Assembly: GCF_015565955.1 (NCBI RefSeq)
Contig: NZ_CP064760.1
Location: 2,604,001-2,668,000 of the forward strand
Length of the DNA: 64,000 nucleotides
DNA from: Microbacterium schleiferi
GTDB taxonomy: Bacteria > Actinomycetota > Actinomycetes > Actinomycetales > Microbacteriaceae
Direction of reading: 5' to 3'
How positions within the stretch are numbered: the first letter of the stretch is position 1; the number at the start of each line of letters is the position of its first letter. Under the pieces are notes generated by a model. That model was not told the DNA's origin. It searched no databases and worked only from the letters and a program-made list of their open reading frames with translations. Shown piece by piece: positions 28,763 to 38,636 of this stretch. The position numbers and the translations under genes are program-made.

Positions 28763-30358
28763 ATGACCGCCTACCAGGACGACATCGCCGCCATCCAGGA
28801 CCTCAAGCAGCAGCACGGCTCCAGCTGGGATGCCATCAGCCCCGAGTCCGTCGCACGGATGCGGGCCCAGAACCGCTTCCGTACGGGGCTGGAGATCGCG
28901 CAGTACACCGCCGACATCATGCGCCGCGATATGGCCGAGTACGACGCCGATTCCTCGCTGTACACCCAGTCACTCGGTGTCTGGCACGGCTTCATCGGCC
29001 AGCAGAAGCTGATCTCGATCAAGAAGCACCTCAAGAGCACGAACAAGCGCTACCTCTACCTCTCGGGGTGGATGGTCGCAGCTCTCCGCTCGGAGTTCGG
29101 GCCCCTGCCCGATCAGTCGATGCATGAGAAGACGGCGGTGCCGGCCCTCATCGAAGAGCTGTACACGTTCCTGCGCCAGGCCGATGCCCGCGAGCTCGAT
29201 CTGCTGTTCACGAAGCTCGACGCAGCCCGCGCCGCAGGCGACGAGACGGCAGCCGAGTTCATCCAGTCGCAGATCGACACGTACGAGACCCACGTCGTGC
29301 CGATCATCGCCGACATCGATGCCGGCTTCGGAAACCCCGAGGCCACGTATCTGCTGGCCAAGAAGATGATCGAGGCCGGCGCCTGCGCCATCCAGATCGA
29401 GAACCAGGTCTCGGATGAGAAGCAGTGCGGCCACCAGGACGGCAAGGTGACGGTTCCGCACGAGGACTTCATCGCCAAGCTCACCGCGGTGCGCTACGCC
29501 TTCCTCGAGCTCGGAATCGACAACGGCATCATCGTCGCCCGCACCGACTCGCTCGGCGCGGGGCTGACGCAGAAGCTCGCCGTCACCCACCAGCCGGGCG
29601 ATCTCGGTGACCAGTACAACTCCTTCCTGGATGTCGAGGAGATCTCGGAGGCCGAGCTCGGCAACGGGGATGTCATCATCAAGCGGGACGGGAAGCTGCT
29701 GCGACCCAAGCGTCTGCCCAGCAACCTCTACCAGTTCCGTTCCGGCACCGGTGAACAGCGCTGCGTGCTGGACTGCATCACGTCGCTGCGAAACGGCGCC
29801 GACCTGCTGTGGATCGAGACCGAGAAGCCGCACGTGGAGCAGATCGCGGGGATGGTCGACGCGATTCGGGAGGAGATCCCGAACGCGAAGCTCGTCTACA
29901 ACAACAGCCCGTCGTTCAACTGGACGCTCAACTTCCGTCAGCAGGCCTACGACACGCTCGCCGCGGAGGGGAAGGATGTCTCGGCCTACGACCGGTCAGA
30001 CCTCATGAGCGTGGAGTACGACGGCACCGAGCTCGCACGCCTGGCCGACGAGAAGATCCGCACGTTCCAGCGCGACGGGTCTGCCCGGGCCGGGATCTTC
30101 CACCACCTCATCACCCTGCCGACCTACCACACGGCTGCCCTGTCGACCGATGACCTGGCCAAGGGGTACTTCGGCGACGAGGGAATGCTCGCCTACGTGC
30201 GAGGTGTGCAGCGCCGCGAGATCCGCGAGGGCATCGCCACCGTCAAGCACCAGAACATGGCAGGCAGCGACATCGGCGACAACCACAAGGAGTACTTCGC
30301 CGGCGATGCCGCCCTGAAGGCCGGCGGTCAGCAGAACACGATGAACCAGTTCAGCTGA
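28763..30358 (+). CDS. aceA: Isocitrate lyase, long (531-aa, KQCGH) type
   Basis: 531 aa, longer than the roughly 430-aa enzyme of E. coli or mycobacterial Icl1. The catalytic loop reads DEKQCGHQDGKV rather than KKCGH, matching the long class known from Pseudomonas. Also ADIDAGFGNPEATYLL and IIVARTDSLGAGLTQ. Cleaves isocitrate to succinate and glyoxylate, forming the glyoxylate shunt with AceB. Ribosome site AAAAGGACAGGAC; strong terminator 13 bp after the stop. Confidence 0.95.
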   Translation: MTAYQDDIAAIQDLKQQHGSSWDAISPESVARMRAQNRFRTGLEIAQYTADIMRRDMAEYDADSSLYTQSLGVWHGFIGQQKLISIKKHLKSTNKRYLYLSGWMVAALRSEFGPLPDQSMHEKTAVPALIEELYTFLRQADARELDLLFTKLDAARAAGDETAAEFIQSQIDTYETHVVPIIADIDAGFGNPEATYLLAKKMIEAGACAIQIENQVSDEKQCGHQDGKVTVPHEDFIAKLTAVRYAFLELGIDNGIIVARTDSLGAGLTQKLAVTHQPGDLGDQYNSFLDVEEISEAELGNGDVIIKRDGKLLRPKRLPSNLYQFRSGTGEQRCVLDCITSLRNGADLLWIETEKPHVEQIAGMVDAIREEIPNAKLVYNNSPSFNWTLNFRQQAYDTLAAEGKDVSAYDRSDLMSVEYDGTELARLADEKIRTFQRDGSARAGIFHHLITLPTYHTAALSTDDLAKGYFGDEGMLAYVRGVQRREIREGIATVKHQNMAGSDIGDNHKEYFAGDAALKAGGQQNTMNQFS

Positions 30359-30371
30359 TCATCGACCAGAC

Positions 30372-30407
30372 ACGGATGCCCCGGACGACGCCGTCCGGGG
30401 CATCCGT
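30372..30407 (+). terminator. Terminator of aceBA
   Basis: Perfect 15-bp stem (30372-30386 with 30393-30407), six-base loop. Both aceA and the convergent acyl-CoA dehydrogenase gene end here, so it may serve both. Confidence 0.85.
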
Positions 30408-30487
30408 CATGTCGGCGCGCGAGCACTCAGGCGGTGCCGCGCTCCCACTCCGCGCACGTGCCAACCAGTGAGCTCTGCGCGGGCTCG

Positions 30488-32209
30488 TCAGCCGATCTCG
30501 CCGGCGGCAACGACGTCGGCGAGCCCCGCGACGCGCGACAGGTGATGCGCGCCATACGCGTCGGCATCACGGATGCGGCGGGCGTCGGCATCCGTCTGAG
30601 TCTCGTGAGCGAGCGTGGCAGCGAGCATCCGCGCGTGCATCAACCCGCCGGCGACGAACCCGAGGAGCATGAGGTACGGGACGCTCACGGCATATGCGTC
30701 GCGGGTCATCCCGAACGCGATCAGCTGTGCCGTGGCCGCCTCGGCCGCCACGCGGGCGCGTTCGAGGCGCTCTGCGGTGCGCGCCGCGACCGGGTGGTCG
30801 AGTCCCTCGAGCGCGGCGGTGGCCTCGGCGACCTCGTCGAGCACGCGGGCGACTGTCGCTCCGCCGTCACGGATGACCTTGCGGCCGATGAGATCGTTGG
30901 ACTGGATCGCGGTCGTGCCCTCGTAGATCGGCATGATGCGGGCGTCGCGGTAGTGCTGGGGCGCTCCGGATTCCTCGATGAAGCCCATGCCGCCGTGCAC
31001 CTGGATCGCATCCGACGTGATCCGTAGCGCCTCCTCGGTCGTCCACCCCTTGAAGATCGGGACGAACAGCTCGGCAAGACGGATGCCGTCGGCATCCTCC
31101 GCGCGATCGAAGAGGTCGCCAACGTAGACGCCGAGTGCGCGCATGGCGCTGATCTCGCTCGACATCGACAGCAGCAGGCGGCGCACATCGGGGTGCTCGG
31201 CGATCGGGGTTCCGTCTGGGCGATCCAGGACGGAACCCTGCATGCGCTCCTCGGCATACGCCCGCGAGCGCTGGTAGGCACGGTCGCTGATGCCGGTAGC
31301 CTGCAGCCCCATGCCCACGCGCGCGGAGTTCATCATGACGAACATTCCGGCCAGTCCCCCGTGGAGTTCTCCGACGAGGAAGCCGGTTGCGCCGTCGTAG
31401 TCCAGGACGCAGGTCGGGCTGCCGTGGATGCCGAGCTTGTGCTCGACCGAAACAGTCGTGATGGCGTTGCGCTCCCCCGGCGCCCCTGACGCGTCGGGGA
31501 GGAACTTCGGCGCAACGAACAGCGAAATGCCCTTCGCCCCTGCGGGGGCATCCGGGGTGCGCGCAAGCACGAGGTGCACGATGTTGTCTGCAACGTCGTG
31601 ATCGCCCCACGTGATGAAGATCTTCTGACCCTTCAACGACCAGGTGCCGTCATCGTTGGGCGTGGCCATCGTGCGGATCGCCCCGAGGTCGGTGCCCGCC
31701 TGCGGCTCGGTGAGGTTCATGGTGCCGGTCCACTCGCCGCTGACGAGCTTGGTCAGGTATTGCTCGCGCAGCTCGTCGGAGGCGTAGGCATCCAGCGCGT
31801 GGATCGCGCCGGTGGTGAGCGCACTACAGAGGGCGAACGAGGTGTTGGCAGCGTTCCACATCTCGCCGAGCCCCGCCTGAACGAGGGCGGGGAGCCCATC
31901 GCCACCGGCGGACTCGGGGGCCTCGGCGGTGATCCAGCCCGCCTCGACGACGGCACGGTACGCCTCGGGGAAGCCGGCCGGGGTCTTCGCCTGGCCGTCG
32001 ATGACCGTCACCCCCTCGCGGTCACCCGACATGTTCAGTGGCGCGAGCACCTCGGATGCCAGCTCACCCGCCGCTGCCAGCGCGTCGACGGCATCCTCTG
32101 CCGACAGCGCACCGCCGGTGGCACGGGCAACGACGTCCTCGCCGAACGCCTCAGCGAACAGAAACGCATAGTCATCGACGGGAGGGACGTAGGCGGAGGT
32201 GTCAGCCAT
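30488..32209 (-). CDS. Acyl-CoA dehydrogenase
   Basis: 573 aa flavoenzyme. FAD/substrate region GEWTGTMNLTEPQAGTDL, KIFITWGDHD, and C-terminal GGMGFIEESGAPQHYRDARI with the YEGTTAIQSNDL motif that carries the family's catalytic region. The extra C-terminal domain (about 130 residues) resembles the long FadE5/DmdC-like subgroup. Catalyses alpha,beta-dehydrogenation of acyl-CoA in beta-oxidation; chain length unknown. Neighbouring aceBA would use the acetyl-CoA produced. An inverted repeat TGAAACNGAG precedes it. Confidence 0.9.
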   Translation of the reverse strand: MADTSAYVPPVDDYAFLFAEAFGEDVVARATGGALSAEDAVDALAAAGELASEVLAPLNMSGDREGVTVIDGQAKTPAGFPEAYRAVVEAGWITAEAPESAGGDGLPALVQAGLGEMWNAANTSFALCSALTTGAIHALDAYASDELREQYLTKLVSGEWTGTMNLTEPQAGTDLGAIRTMATPNDDGTWSLKGQKIFITWGDHDVADNIVHLVLARTPDAPAGAKGISLFVAPKFLPDASGAPGERNAITTVSVEHKLGIHGSPTCVLDYDGATGFLVGELHGGLAGMFVMMNSARVGMGLQATGISDRAYQRSRAYAEERMQGSVLDRPDGTPIAEHPDVRRLLLSMSSEISAMRALGVYVGDLFDRAEDADGIRLAELFVPIFKGWTTEEALRITSDAIQVHGGMGFIEESGAPQHYRDARIMPIYEGTTAIQSNDLIGRKVIRDGGATVARVLDEVAEATAALEGLDHPVAARTAERLERARVAAEAATAQLIAFGMTRDAYAVSVPYLMLLGFVAGGLMHARMLAATLAHETQTDADARRIRDADAYGAHHLSRVAGLADVVAAGEIG

Positions 32210-32233
32210 GACGAACTCGCTTTCATGGAGAAA

Positions 32234-32270
32234 TGAAACTGAGGATCATCATACGTGACACTCCGTTTCA
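32234..32270. promoter_or_regulatory. Inverted TGAAACNGAG pair upstream of the acyl-CoA dehydrogenase
   Basis: TGAAACTGAG (32234-32243) and CTCCGTTTCA (32261-32270) are inverted with a 17-bp gap, and TTTCAT/ATGAAA arms occur at 32221-32235. The position just before the start codon suggests an operator for a fatty-acid or acyl-CoA responsive repressor (TetR or similar), not encoded nearby. Confidence 0.45.
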
Positions 32271-32300
32271 TCCCTGCTACCGGCGCCATCCCTCTCCTCT

Positions 32301-32383
32301 GCCGAACCCACACCTTCCATGCCGAACCCACACCTATCGGCGCGCGAAACCTGTGGGTTCGCGCCGATGGGTGTGGGTTCGCC
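32301..32383. repeat. GAACCCACACC repeat folding into a long hairpin; likely terminator
   Basis: GCCGAACCCACACCT occurs at 32301-32315 and 32321-32335. The second copy plus ATCGGCGCG (32336-32344) is inverted as CGCGCCGAT (32360-32368) and GGTGTGGGTTCG (32370-32381), giving arms of about 21 bp. It lies 18 bp past the response-regulator stop and most likely ends that operon. Confidence 0.6.
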
Positions 32384-32400
32384 GGAAGGGTGCAGGGGCG

Positions 32401-33024
32401 CTAGAGAATGCCGCGCTCCATGGCCACGGTCACGGCGTGCGTGCGGTCGGCCACCTCGAGCTTCTCGAAGACCTTGAGCAGGTGGGTCTTCACTGTCGAC
32501 TCGCCGATTCCGAGATCGGCACCGATGAGTTTGTTGCTGCGCCCCCGGGCCACGAGCCGCAACACCTCGATCTCGCGCGGCGTCAGAGTCACGGATGCCG
32601 CGGGTTCCCGCATCCGTGACACGAGCCGGGCCGCGACCGCCGGCGAGAGCGCCGTCTGCCCCGCTGCAACCGAGCGGATGCCCGCCACGATCTCGTCTTG
32701 GGGCGCCGCCTTGAGGAGGTAGCCCGCCGCGCCTGCCTCGATGGCCGCGAGGATCTGGTCGTCGCTCTCATAGGTCGTGAGGATCAGGACCCGGGGCGCG
32801 GGCGCGTCCAACGCCACGATCCGAGCGGTGGCGGCCACCCCGTCCAGCACGGGCATTCGCAGGTCCATGAGCACCACGTCCGGCCGCTCCTTCGCGGCGA
32901 TATCGATCGCGGCGGCTCCGTCGATGGCCTCACCGACAACCTCGAAGCCTTCCTCATCGGCGAACAGCCCCGCGAGACCGGCGCGGACGACGGGGTGGTC
33001 GTCGGCGATCAGCAGTCGAATCAT
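32401..33024 (-). CDS. NarL/LuxR-family response regulator
   Basis: 207 aa. Receiver domain with acidic pair IADDH, phospho-acceptor Asp54 (VVLMDLRMP) and Lys in YLLKAAP; C-terminal LuxR helix-turn-helix TLTPREIEVLRLVARGRSN with IGESTVKTHLLKVFEKL. Overlaps the histidine kinase gene by 4 bp. Last gene of an ATPase-permease-kinase-regulator operon, so it probably controls this exporter in response to envelope or drug stress (inference). Confidence 0.93.
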   Translation of the reverse strand: MIRLLIADDHPVVRAGLAGLFADEEGFEVVGEAIDGAAAIDIAAKERPDVVLMDLRMPVLDGVAATARIVALDAPAPRVLILTTYESDDQILAAIEAGAAGYLLKAAPQDEIVAGIRSVAAGQTALSPAVAARLVSRMREPAASVTLTPREIEVLRLVARGRSNKLIGADLGIGESTVKTHLLKVFEKLEVADRTHAVTVAMERGIL

Positions 33025-34187
33025 GCGCCGAATCCCTCTCTCGGCAGCCGCACGGAGACGACCACGCCCTTGTTCTCCTTCGCGTCGATCTCGACACTTC
33101 CCCCCGCGAGCGCGACGCGATCGAGCATTCCGTCGAGACCGAACCCTGACCGGGGCGCATCGGGATCGAATCCGACGCCATCATCACTGACGTGCAGAAC
33201 GACGAAGCCTTCATCCTCACCCACCACGACGGAGACCGTTGAAGCCTCCGCGTGCTTTCGCACGTTAGCGAGGGCCTCCTGCAGACATCGCAGCAACACC
33301 ACCTGCGCTTCCCGGTCGAGGGCGATCGTCTCTGAAATCTCGAGAGTGATCACCAAATCGGCCTCGCGCCGGAACCTCTCCGCAAGCCGTTCGATCGCTG
33401 CGGCGAGCGCATCGTCGGCGGGAACGGCAGCTGTCTGCGCGACGAGAGCCCGCGCTTCTGCCAGAGCCTCGCGAGCGGTCTGCTCGACGGTGGCGATACT
33501 CGCGGTCGCGGCAACCACATCACCTTCACGCGACTGTCTGCTGGCGCGCTCACTGAGCAGGACCAGCCCCGCGAGTGTTTGAGCAAGGGTGTCGTGGATG
33601 TCTCGGGAAACGCGCTCGCGCTCGGCCGCGACCCCGCGCTCGTGGTTCAGCGTGGCGAGTTCGCCTTGCGCGGCGGTGAGCTCGGTCAGCAGCTGCGCTC
33701 GTTCCGCGCCGTACTCGGCGATGCTCGTGATCCACAGTCCCAGGGCGCACGCGAAGATCACGGAGAGTCCGCCGGAGACCAGGCCCGATAGAAGTCCTCC
33801 CGCATCGAACCCCGCGGGCGCTGCGAACCCAATGAACACGCTGGCTCCGATGAGGACCGAACCCGCGATTCCTCCTCGGCGGCTGCGGGTTGTCACCCAC
33901 GCCAGCGGGTACGCGAGCGTTTGCATGATCGCCATGAAGGGCGACGCCGCCACGGCTACTGCCAAGCTCACCGTCATTGTCGCGAAAAAGGCGATCGCAC
34001 GTGGCCGAGAGAACGTGGCGAGGAGAGCGCGCCCCCAGAGGAAGTAGGCGACGACGAAGACGGCGGCGCTCCCGGCGGCGATAACACCATCGGGGCTCCC
34101 GACACCGTCGATCGCAAAGACCACGAGCGCGGCGATGAGAGCCGAGAAGAGGGGAACGGCAAGATCCCACCACTTTTTCTCGGTCAT
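33021..34187 (-). CDS. Sensor histidine kinase, HisKA_3 (NarX/DesK-like)
   Basis: 388 aa. About five membrane helices in residues 8-155 with very short external loops, then a coiled segment and the dimerisation box ERVSRDIHDTLAQTLAGL with phospho-His198. C-terminal ATPase domain has LQEALANVRKHAEAS (N box) and VSDDGVGFDPDAPRSGFGLDGM (G box). Intramembrane-sensing type, often partnered with ABC exporters. Overlaps its regulator gene. Confidence 0.92.
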   Translation of the reverse strand: MTEKKWWDLAVPLFSALIAALVVFAIDGVGSPDGVIAAGSAAVFVVAYFLWGRALLATFSRPRAIAFFATMTVSLAVAVAASPFMAIMQTLAYPLAWVTTRSRRGGIAGSVLIGASVFIGFAAPAGFDAGGLLSGLVSGGLSVIFACALGLWITSIAEYGAERAQLLTELTAAQGELATLNHERGVAAERERVSRDIHDTLAQTLAGLVLLSERASRQSREGDVVAATASIATVEQTAREALAEARALVAQTAAVPADDALAAAIERLAERFRREADLVITLEISETIALDREAQVVLLRCLQEALANVRKHAEASTVSVVVGEDEGFVVLHVSDDGVGFDPDAPRSGFGLDGMLDRVALAGGSVEIDAKENKGVVVSVRLPREGFGA

Positions 34188-34226
34188 CGCCGCGCTCTCT
34201 CCCTGATCCGGTTGACCGTTGTCAGG

Positions 34227-35072
34227 CTACGCGTCGCGGCGAATCCAGCGGAAGGTGACGCGACTGAGCACGAGTCCAACCACGAGCCAGATCGCCAGCA
34301 CGATCGCCGTCATCCCCAGATCCCACTGCCCGTTCTGCTCGAGCGCGGCGTACTCGGGCGGGAGGAACACGGCACGCATACCCTTGGCCATCCACGCGAG
34401 CGGGAGCAGATTCGCGACGTTCTGCAGCCACTCGGGCAGCAGCCAGAAGAACATGTACACACCGGAGATGAACTGCAGGATGAGGACCACCGGGATGACG
34501 ACCGCCGAGGCGCCACGCGTTGACCGCGGGATCGCCGAGATCGCGATGCCCAGCAGCGCCGACGTGGACAGCCCGAGGAGGAACACCCAGGCGAACGTCA
34601 TCCACGCATCCACGGTGTCGGGCAGAGTCGCCCCCAGTACGAACACGGCGAAGAGCAGGAGCGCGATGACCTGAGCGATGGCCGTCGCAAGAACCTGGCC
34701 GATCTTGCCGATGAAGTAGCTGACCGGCGCCAGGGGTGTTCCGCCGAGGCGCTTGAGGGTGCCGTCGTGGCGTTCCAGCGCAATGTCGATCGCGAGATTC
34801 TGGAGCCCCGAGAGCAGCACGCCCGCGGCCAGCAGCCCCGGCAGGTACATCTGCACAGCGGGGATCGCGGGGAGTCCCGGCCCATAGCTGGTCGCTCCGT
34901 CACCGCCGAAGACGACGCTGAAGAGTCCGAGCATGAGGATCGGAAACAGGAACGTGAAGAAGACGGTCTCGAACGACCGTGTGTACCCGCGAATCTCGTA
35001 GCCGACGCGCCGGACTCCTTGCGTGATGAGGTTCGCCGGCGCTCCGCGACGGGCCATAACCACAGTGCTCAT
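34227..35072 (-). CDS. ABC-2 type exporter permease
   Basis: 281 aa with six helices and the ABC-2 layout: cytoplasmic N-terminus, RGYTRSFETVFFTFLFPILML first helix region, LERHDGTLKRLGGTPL coupling segment, and a C-terminal WMAKGMRAVFLP. Works with the ATPase encoded directly upstream (4-bp overlap). Substrate unknown; drug or lipid export is typical. Confidence 0.88.
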   Translation of the reverse strand: MSTVVMARRGAPANLITQGVRRVGYEIRGYTRSFETVFFTFLFPILMLGLFSVVFGGDGATSYGPGLPAIPAVQMYLPGLLAAGVLLSGLQNLAIDIALERHDGTLKRLGGTPLAPVSYFIGKIGQVLATAIAQVIALLLFAVFVLGATLPDTVDAWMTFAWVFLLGLSTSALLGIAISAIPRSTRGASAVVIPVVLILQFISGVYMFFWLLPEWLQNVANLLPLAWMAKGMRAVFLPPEYAALEQNGQWDLGMTAIVLAIWLVVGLVLSRVTFRWIRRDA

Positions 35073-35965
35073 GCCGATACCTCCGTGTCTGTTGCCGCCG
35101 CGCTGGGCACGACGGACTCGTCTGCAGCCTCGGTGACCATCTCCAGGTAAATGTCTTCCAAGCTCGGACGGCGGATCTCCACGTCCTCCGGCTCGCCGCC
35201 GAGACGCTCGACCAGTGCGCGAACGAATTCTGCCGGTCGCGCGACCCGCTCCTGGTAGCGCGTGCCAGCCTCGGTCCAGGAGACCACCGGCATGCGCGCC
35301 TGGTCTCCCCCGAACGTCGCGACGGGGCCGATCGCCTGCAGCCGCCCACGGTCGATCACCGCGACACGATCGGCCAACTGAGCGGCCTCATCGAGGTAGT
35401 GCGTGGTGAGCAGGATGGTTGTGCCGTCGTTCTGAAGACGCTTGATGAGGGCCCAGAATTCGCGGCGTGCTTGCGGGTCGAACCCGGTCGTGGGCTCATC
35501 GAGAAAGAGCAGCTCGGGCGAACCGATGATCCCGAGAGCGACATCGACGCGGCGCTGCTGGCCGCCCGAGAGCTTCGCGATGCGTGTGTTCGCCTTCTCT
35601 TGCAGGCCGACGGCGGCGATGACCTCTTCGACGTCACGGGCACGCGGGTAGTAGCCCGCGAACTGGCGCAGCTGCTCCCGCACCGTGAACGTGGCAGCGT
35701 TACCCGTGGACTGCAGCACGATGCCGAGTCGGGACTTCCAATCCAGGCCGCCGTGGTTGGGGTCGACGCCGAGAACGTCGACCTCGCCGCTCGTGCGTCG
35801 CCGGTATCCCTCGAGAATCTCGACGGTCGTCGACTTACCAGCCCCGTTGGGACCGAGCAGAGCGAACGTCTCTCCCGCCGAGATCTCGAACGAGACGTCA
35901 TCGACGGCTGCTCGTGATCCGTAGGTCTTGCGCAGGTTCCGCACCCGCACCGCATCGTTTTCCAT
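35069..35965 (-). CDS. ABC exporter ATPase subunit
   Basis: 298 aa from ATG 35965. Walker [10 protein letters not shown] (residues 38-46), signature LSGGQQRR, Walker [13 protein letters not shown] and switch His in [10 protein letters not shown]: the DrrA/CcmA type with a C-terminal regulatory extension. The ATG follows GGAGG by only one base, and the frame is open further upstream to 36031, so the exact start is uncertain. First gene of the exporter/two-component operon. Confidence 0.92.
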   Translation of the reverse strand: MENDAVRVRNLRKTYGSRAAVDDVSFEISAGETFALLGPNGAGKSTTVEILEGYRRRTSGEVDVLGVDPNHGGLDWKSRLGIVLQSTGNAATFTVREQLRQFAGYYPRARDVEEVIAAVGLQEKANTRIAKLSGGQQRRVDVALGIIGSPELLFLDEPTTGFDPQARREFWALIKRLQNDGTTILLTTHYLDEAAQLADRVAVIDRGRLQAIGPVATFGGDQARMPVVSWTEAGTRYQERVARPAEFVRALVERLGGEPEDVEIRRPSLEDIYLEMVTEAADESVVPSAAATDTEVSA

Positions 35966-36113
35966 GCCTCCAGCGTTCCGTGTCAACCACTCCCGCACCA
36001 GCGGCCATTGGGCGGGGCCGGCATCCCCCATTCGGTGGATGCCTGCAGACCCCCGGATGGAACACGGCGCACACTCGGGCGAGGATCACGACCCCCGACT
36101 ACGATGTGTTCTC

Positions 36114-37313
36114 GTGACCGACCGCACTCCCCTGTCTCGCAAACTATCCGCCATCGCCGAGTCCGCGACCCTGAAAGTCGATGCGAAGGCGAAGGCGCTT
36201 CAGGCCGCGGGGCGGCCCGTCATCAGCTACGCCGCGGGCGAGCCGGACTTCCCGACGCCGCAGTTCGTCGTGGATGCCGCTGCCGACGCGCTCCACGACC
36301 CCAAGAACTTCCGGTACACGCCCGCCGCGGGCCTCCCGGACCTGCGTCAGGCGATCGCAGACAAGACCCGGCGCGACTCAGCGCTGGAGGTTGCGCCCTC
36401 GCAGGTGATCGTCACCAACGGCGGCAAGCAGGCGGTCTACCAGGCCTTCCAGACCGTTGTGAACCCGGGCGACGAGGTGCTCCTGCCGGCGCCGTACTGG
36501 ACCACATATCCCGAAGCGATTCAGCTCGCCGACGGCATCCCGGTCGAGGTGTTCGCCGGGGCTGACCAGGACTACAAGGTCACCGTCGAACAGCTCGAGG
36601 CCGCGCGCACCGACCGGACGACCACCCTGGTCTTCGTGTCGCCGTCGAACCCGACCGGCTCGGTCTATACGGAGGAAGAGACCCGCGCGATCGGTGAGTG
36701 GGCCCTCGCCCACGGGATCTGGGTCATCACGGATGAGATCTACCAGCACCTCGTCTACGACGGCGCCCGTGCGGTCTCGATCGTCGAGGCCGTCCCCGAG
36801 CTCGCGCAGCAGACGATCCTCGTCAACGGCGTTGCCAAGACGTACGCCATGACGGGGTGGCGCGTGGGCTGGATGGTCGGTCCCGCCGATGCCATGAAGC
36901 TCGCCGCGAACCTGCAGTCGCACCTGACGAGCAACGTCAACAACATTGCGCAGCGGGCCGCGATCGCGGCGCTCACCGGGCCGCAGGACGAGGCCGAGCG
37001 GATGCGCGAAGCCTTCGACCGCCGCCGTCGCGTCATCGTTGCGGAACTCGCGAAGATTCCCGGCGTGACAGTTCCGACTCCGCTTGGGGCGTTCTACGCG
37101 TACCCGGACGTGCGCGGCCTGCTCGGACGCGAGTGGCGCGGCATCCGCGTGGAGACGTCGCTCGAACTGGCCGACCTCGTCCTCGACCAGATCGAAGTCG
37201 CTGTCGTGCCCGGCGAGGCTTTCGGTCCGAGCGGCTACCTGCGGATGTCGTACGCGCTCGGCGACGACGCCCTCCTCGAGGGCCTGCGCCGGATGCAGGA
37301 TCTGTTCTCCTAG
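36114..37313 (+). CDS. aspC: Aspartate aminotransferase (class I, subgroup Ib)
   Basis: 399 aa from GTG 36114 (TACGAT eight bases upstream, leaderless-like). [50 protein letters not shown] and the PLP lysine in [14 protein letters not shown] all match type-Ib aspartate/prephenate aminotransferases. Transfers the amino group between aspartate and 2-oxoglutarate. Divergent from the ABC exporter operon. Confidence 0.92.
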   Translation: MTDRTPLSRKLSAIAESATLKVDAKAKALQAAGRPVISYAAGEPDFPTPQFVVDAAADALHDPKNFRYTPAAGLPDLRQAIADKTRRDSALEVAPSQVIVTNGGKQAVYQAFQTVVNPGDEVLLPAPYWTTYPEAIQLADGIPVEVFAGADQDYKVTVEQLEAARTDRTTTLVFVSPSNPTGSVYTEEETRAIGEWALAHGIWVITDEIYQHLVYDGARAVSIVEAVPELAQQTILVNGVAKTYAMTGWRVGWMVGPADAMKLAANLQSHLTSNVNNIAQRAAIAALTGPQDEAERMREAFDRRRRVIVAELAKIPGVTVPTPLGAFYAYPDVRGLLGREWRGIRVETSLELADLVLDQIEVAVVPGEAFGPSGYLRMSYALGDDALLEGLRRMQDLFS

Positions 37314-37350
37314 GCAGCGGCCGCTCCCGCCGGCCCGCCTGCGTGGGCGT

Positions 37351-37424
37351 AACGGCGCATCCTTTGCCCGACACCCCGGGCAGAGGCGCCATACACCGGG
37401 GTGTCAGAGAATCGATGCGCCGTT
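37351..37424. terminator. Nested bidirectional terminator between aspC and murB
   Basis: Outer arms AACGGCGCATC / GATGCGCCGTT (37351-37361, 37414-37424) enclose inner arms GACACCCCGG / CCGGGGTGTC (37370-37379, 37396-37405). Both stems are perfect. It separates convergent aspC and murB. Confidence 0.75.
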
Positions 37425-37484
37425 GCGACGGCACCGACACGGCGTTGCGTCGAAAGCTCCCGGGCGAGGAGCAGCCGGGCAGGC

Positions 37485-38636
37485 CTAGAGATCGACGTCG
37501 ACGAGCACGGGTTCAGGCTGCAGGATGAGCCCGAACTCGGCCTGCACCCGGCCCTGAATGAAGCGCGCGAGCTCGGCGATCTCGGCGGCTGTCGCGCCGG
37601 CGTGGTTGGTGAGAGCGAGCGCGTGCTTGCTGGAGAGTGCGGCACGCGAGCGCGGCAGATGGAAGCCCTTGCGGATGCCGGAGTGCTCGATGAGCCATGC
37701 GGCGCTGACCTTGACATCCGGCTCGGTTGTGTCGGCGGGCGGGATATATCCGTCGAAGGACTCGAGCGGGATGATCCGCACCGGATCGGCAGGCACGTCG
37801 AGCCCGTCGGGCCGCACGGGCCACCGCGGGCACTCCGGCGGTAGCGTTCGAGCGACGGATGCCGAGACCACGGCGTTCTGGAAGAACGAGCCCGCACTGT
37901 ACGTGTCGGGATCGGCGTCGTCGAGCACCATGCCTTTGCGGGCCCGGGTCGCCAGGACGTGATCGCGTACCCACTGCAACGTGACAGCGTCCTCGTCACC
38001 GAGGCCGAGCGCCTGCCGCAACTGTGCACCGCGCAGCCGCCGCGGCGCCGGGCCTACCTCGAGCAGGTCGAGCGTGACAGAGAGGATGACGGCACGGCGG
38101 ATCGGCTCGGAGCCGTGGTGATGCTTGAGGACGGACGTGCGGAAGCCGAGGCCGAGGTCGGCGGCGGGAACGGTCGAGACCTCGCCGGTGCTCTCATCGA
38201 TCAGTTCGACCTCGACGAGCGTCTGCACGATCTCCTGACCGTAGGCGCCGATGTTCTGAACGGGTGCGGCACCCACGGTTCCGGGAATGCCCGACATCGC
38301 AGCGATGCCCGAGAGGCCCTCGGCCACGGTGTACGCGACGAGCTCGTCCCAGTCGTGGCCGGCTTGGACGCGCAGGCGCGCAACCTGCGGCGCCGGGGCG
38401 GGGAGCCGCTCGATGCCGCGGGTCAGGATGCGGATCACGGCGCCCTCAAACGGCTCGTCTCCGACGAGAAGGTTCGACCCGCCCCCGAGGACGAACCAGG
38501 GCTCGCCCGTTGCCCAGACCGCACGAAGCGCCGCGATGAGGTCATCGCGATCGTGCGCGTCCCACATCCGCGCGGGTTCACCGCCGGTGCGAAGCGTTGT
38601 CAGGCTCGACAGGGGCCTGGGCGTGACCTCGGGCAT
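37485..38636 (-). CDS. murB: UDP-N-acetylenolpyruvoylglucosamine reductase
   Basis: 383 aa. FAD-binding FVLGGGSNLLVGDEPFEG, GIAAMSGIPGTVGAAPVQNIGAYGQEI and the catalytic Ser in DTYSAGSFFQNAVV identify MurB type I. C-terminal KVSAAWLIEHSGIRKGF contains the substrate-binding Trp/Glu region. Makes UDP-MurNAc for peptidoglycan. Its start overlaps the end of hadB, the common actinobacterial hadA-hadB-murB order. Confidence 0.96.
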   Translation of the reverse strand: MPEVTPRPLSSLTTLRTGGEPARMWDAHDRDDLIAALRAVWATGEPWFVLGGGSNLLVGDEPFEGAVIRILTRGIERLPAPAPQVARLRVQAGHDWDELVAYTVAEGLSGIAAMSGIPGTVGAAPVQNIGAYGQEIVQTLVEVELIDESTGEVSTVPAADLGLGFRTSVLKHHHGSEPIRRAVILSVTLDLLEVGPAPRRLRGAQLRQALGLGDEDAVTLQWVRDHVLATRARKGMVLDDADPDTYSAGSFFQNAVVSASVARTLPPECPRWPVRPDGLDVPADPVRIIPLESFDGYIPPADTTEPDVKVSAAWLIEHSGIRKGFHLPRSRAALSSKHALALTNHAGATAAEIAELARFIQGRVQAEFGLILQPEPVLVDVDL

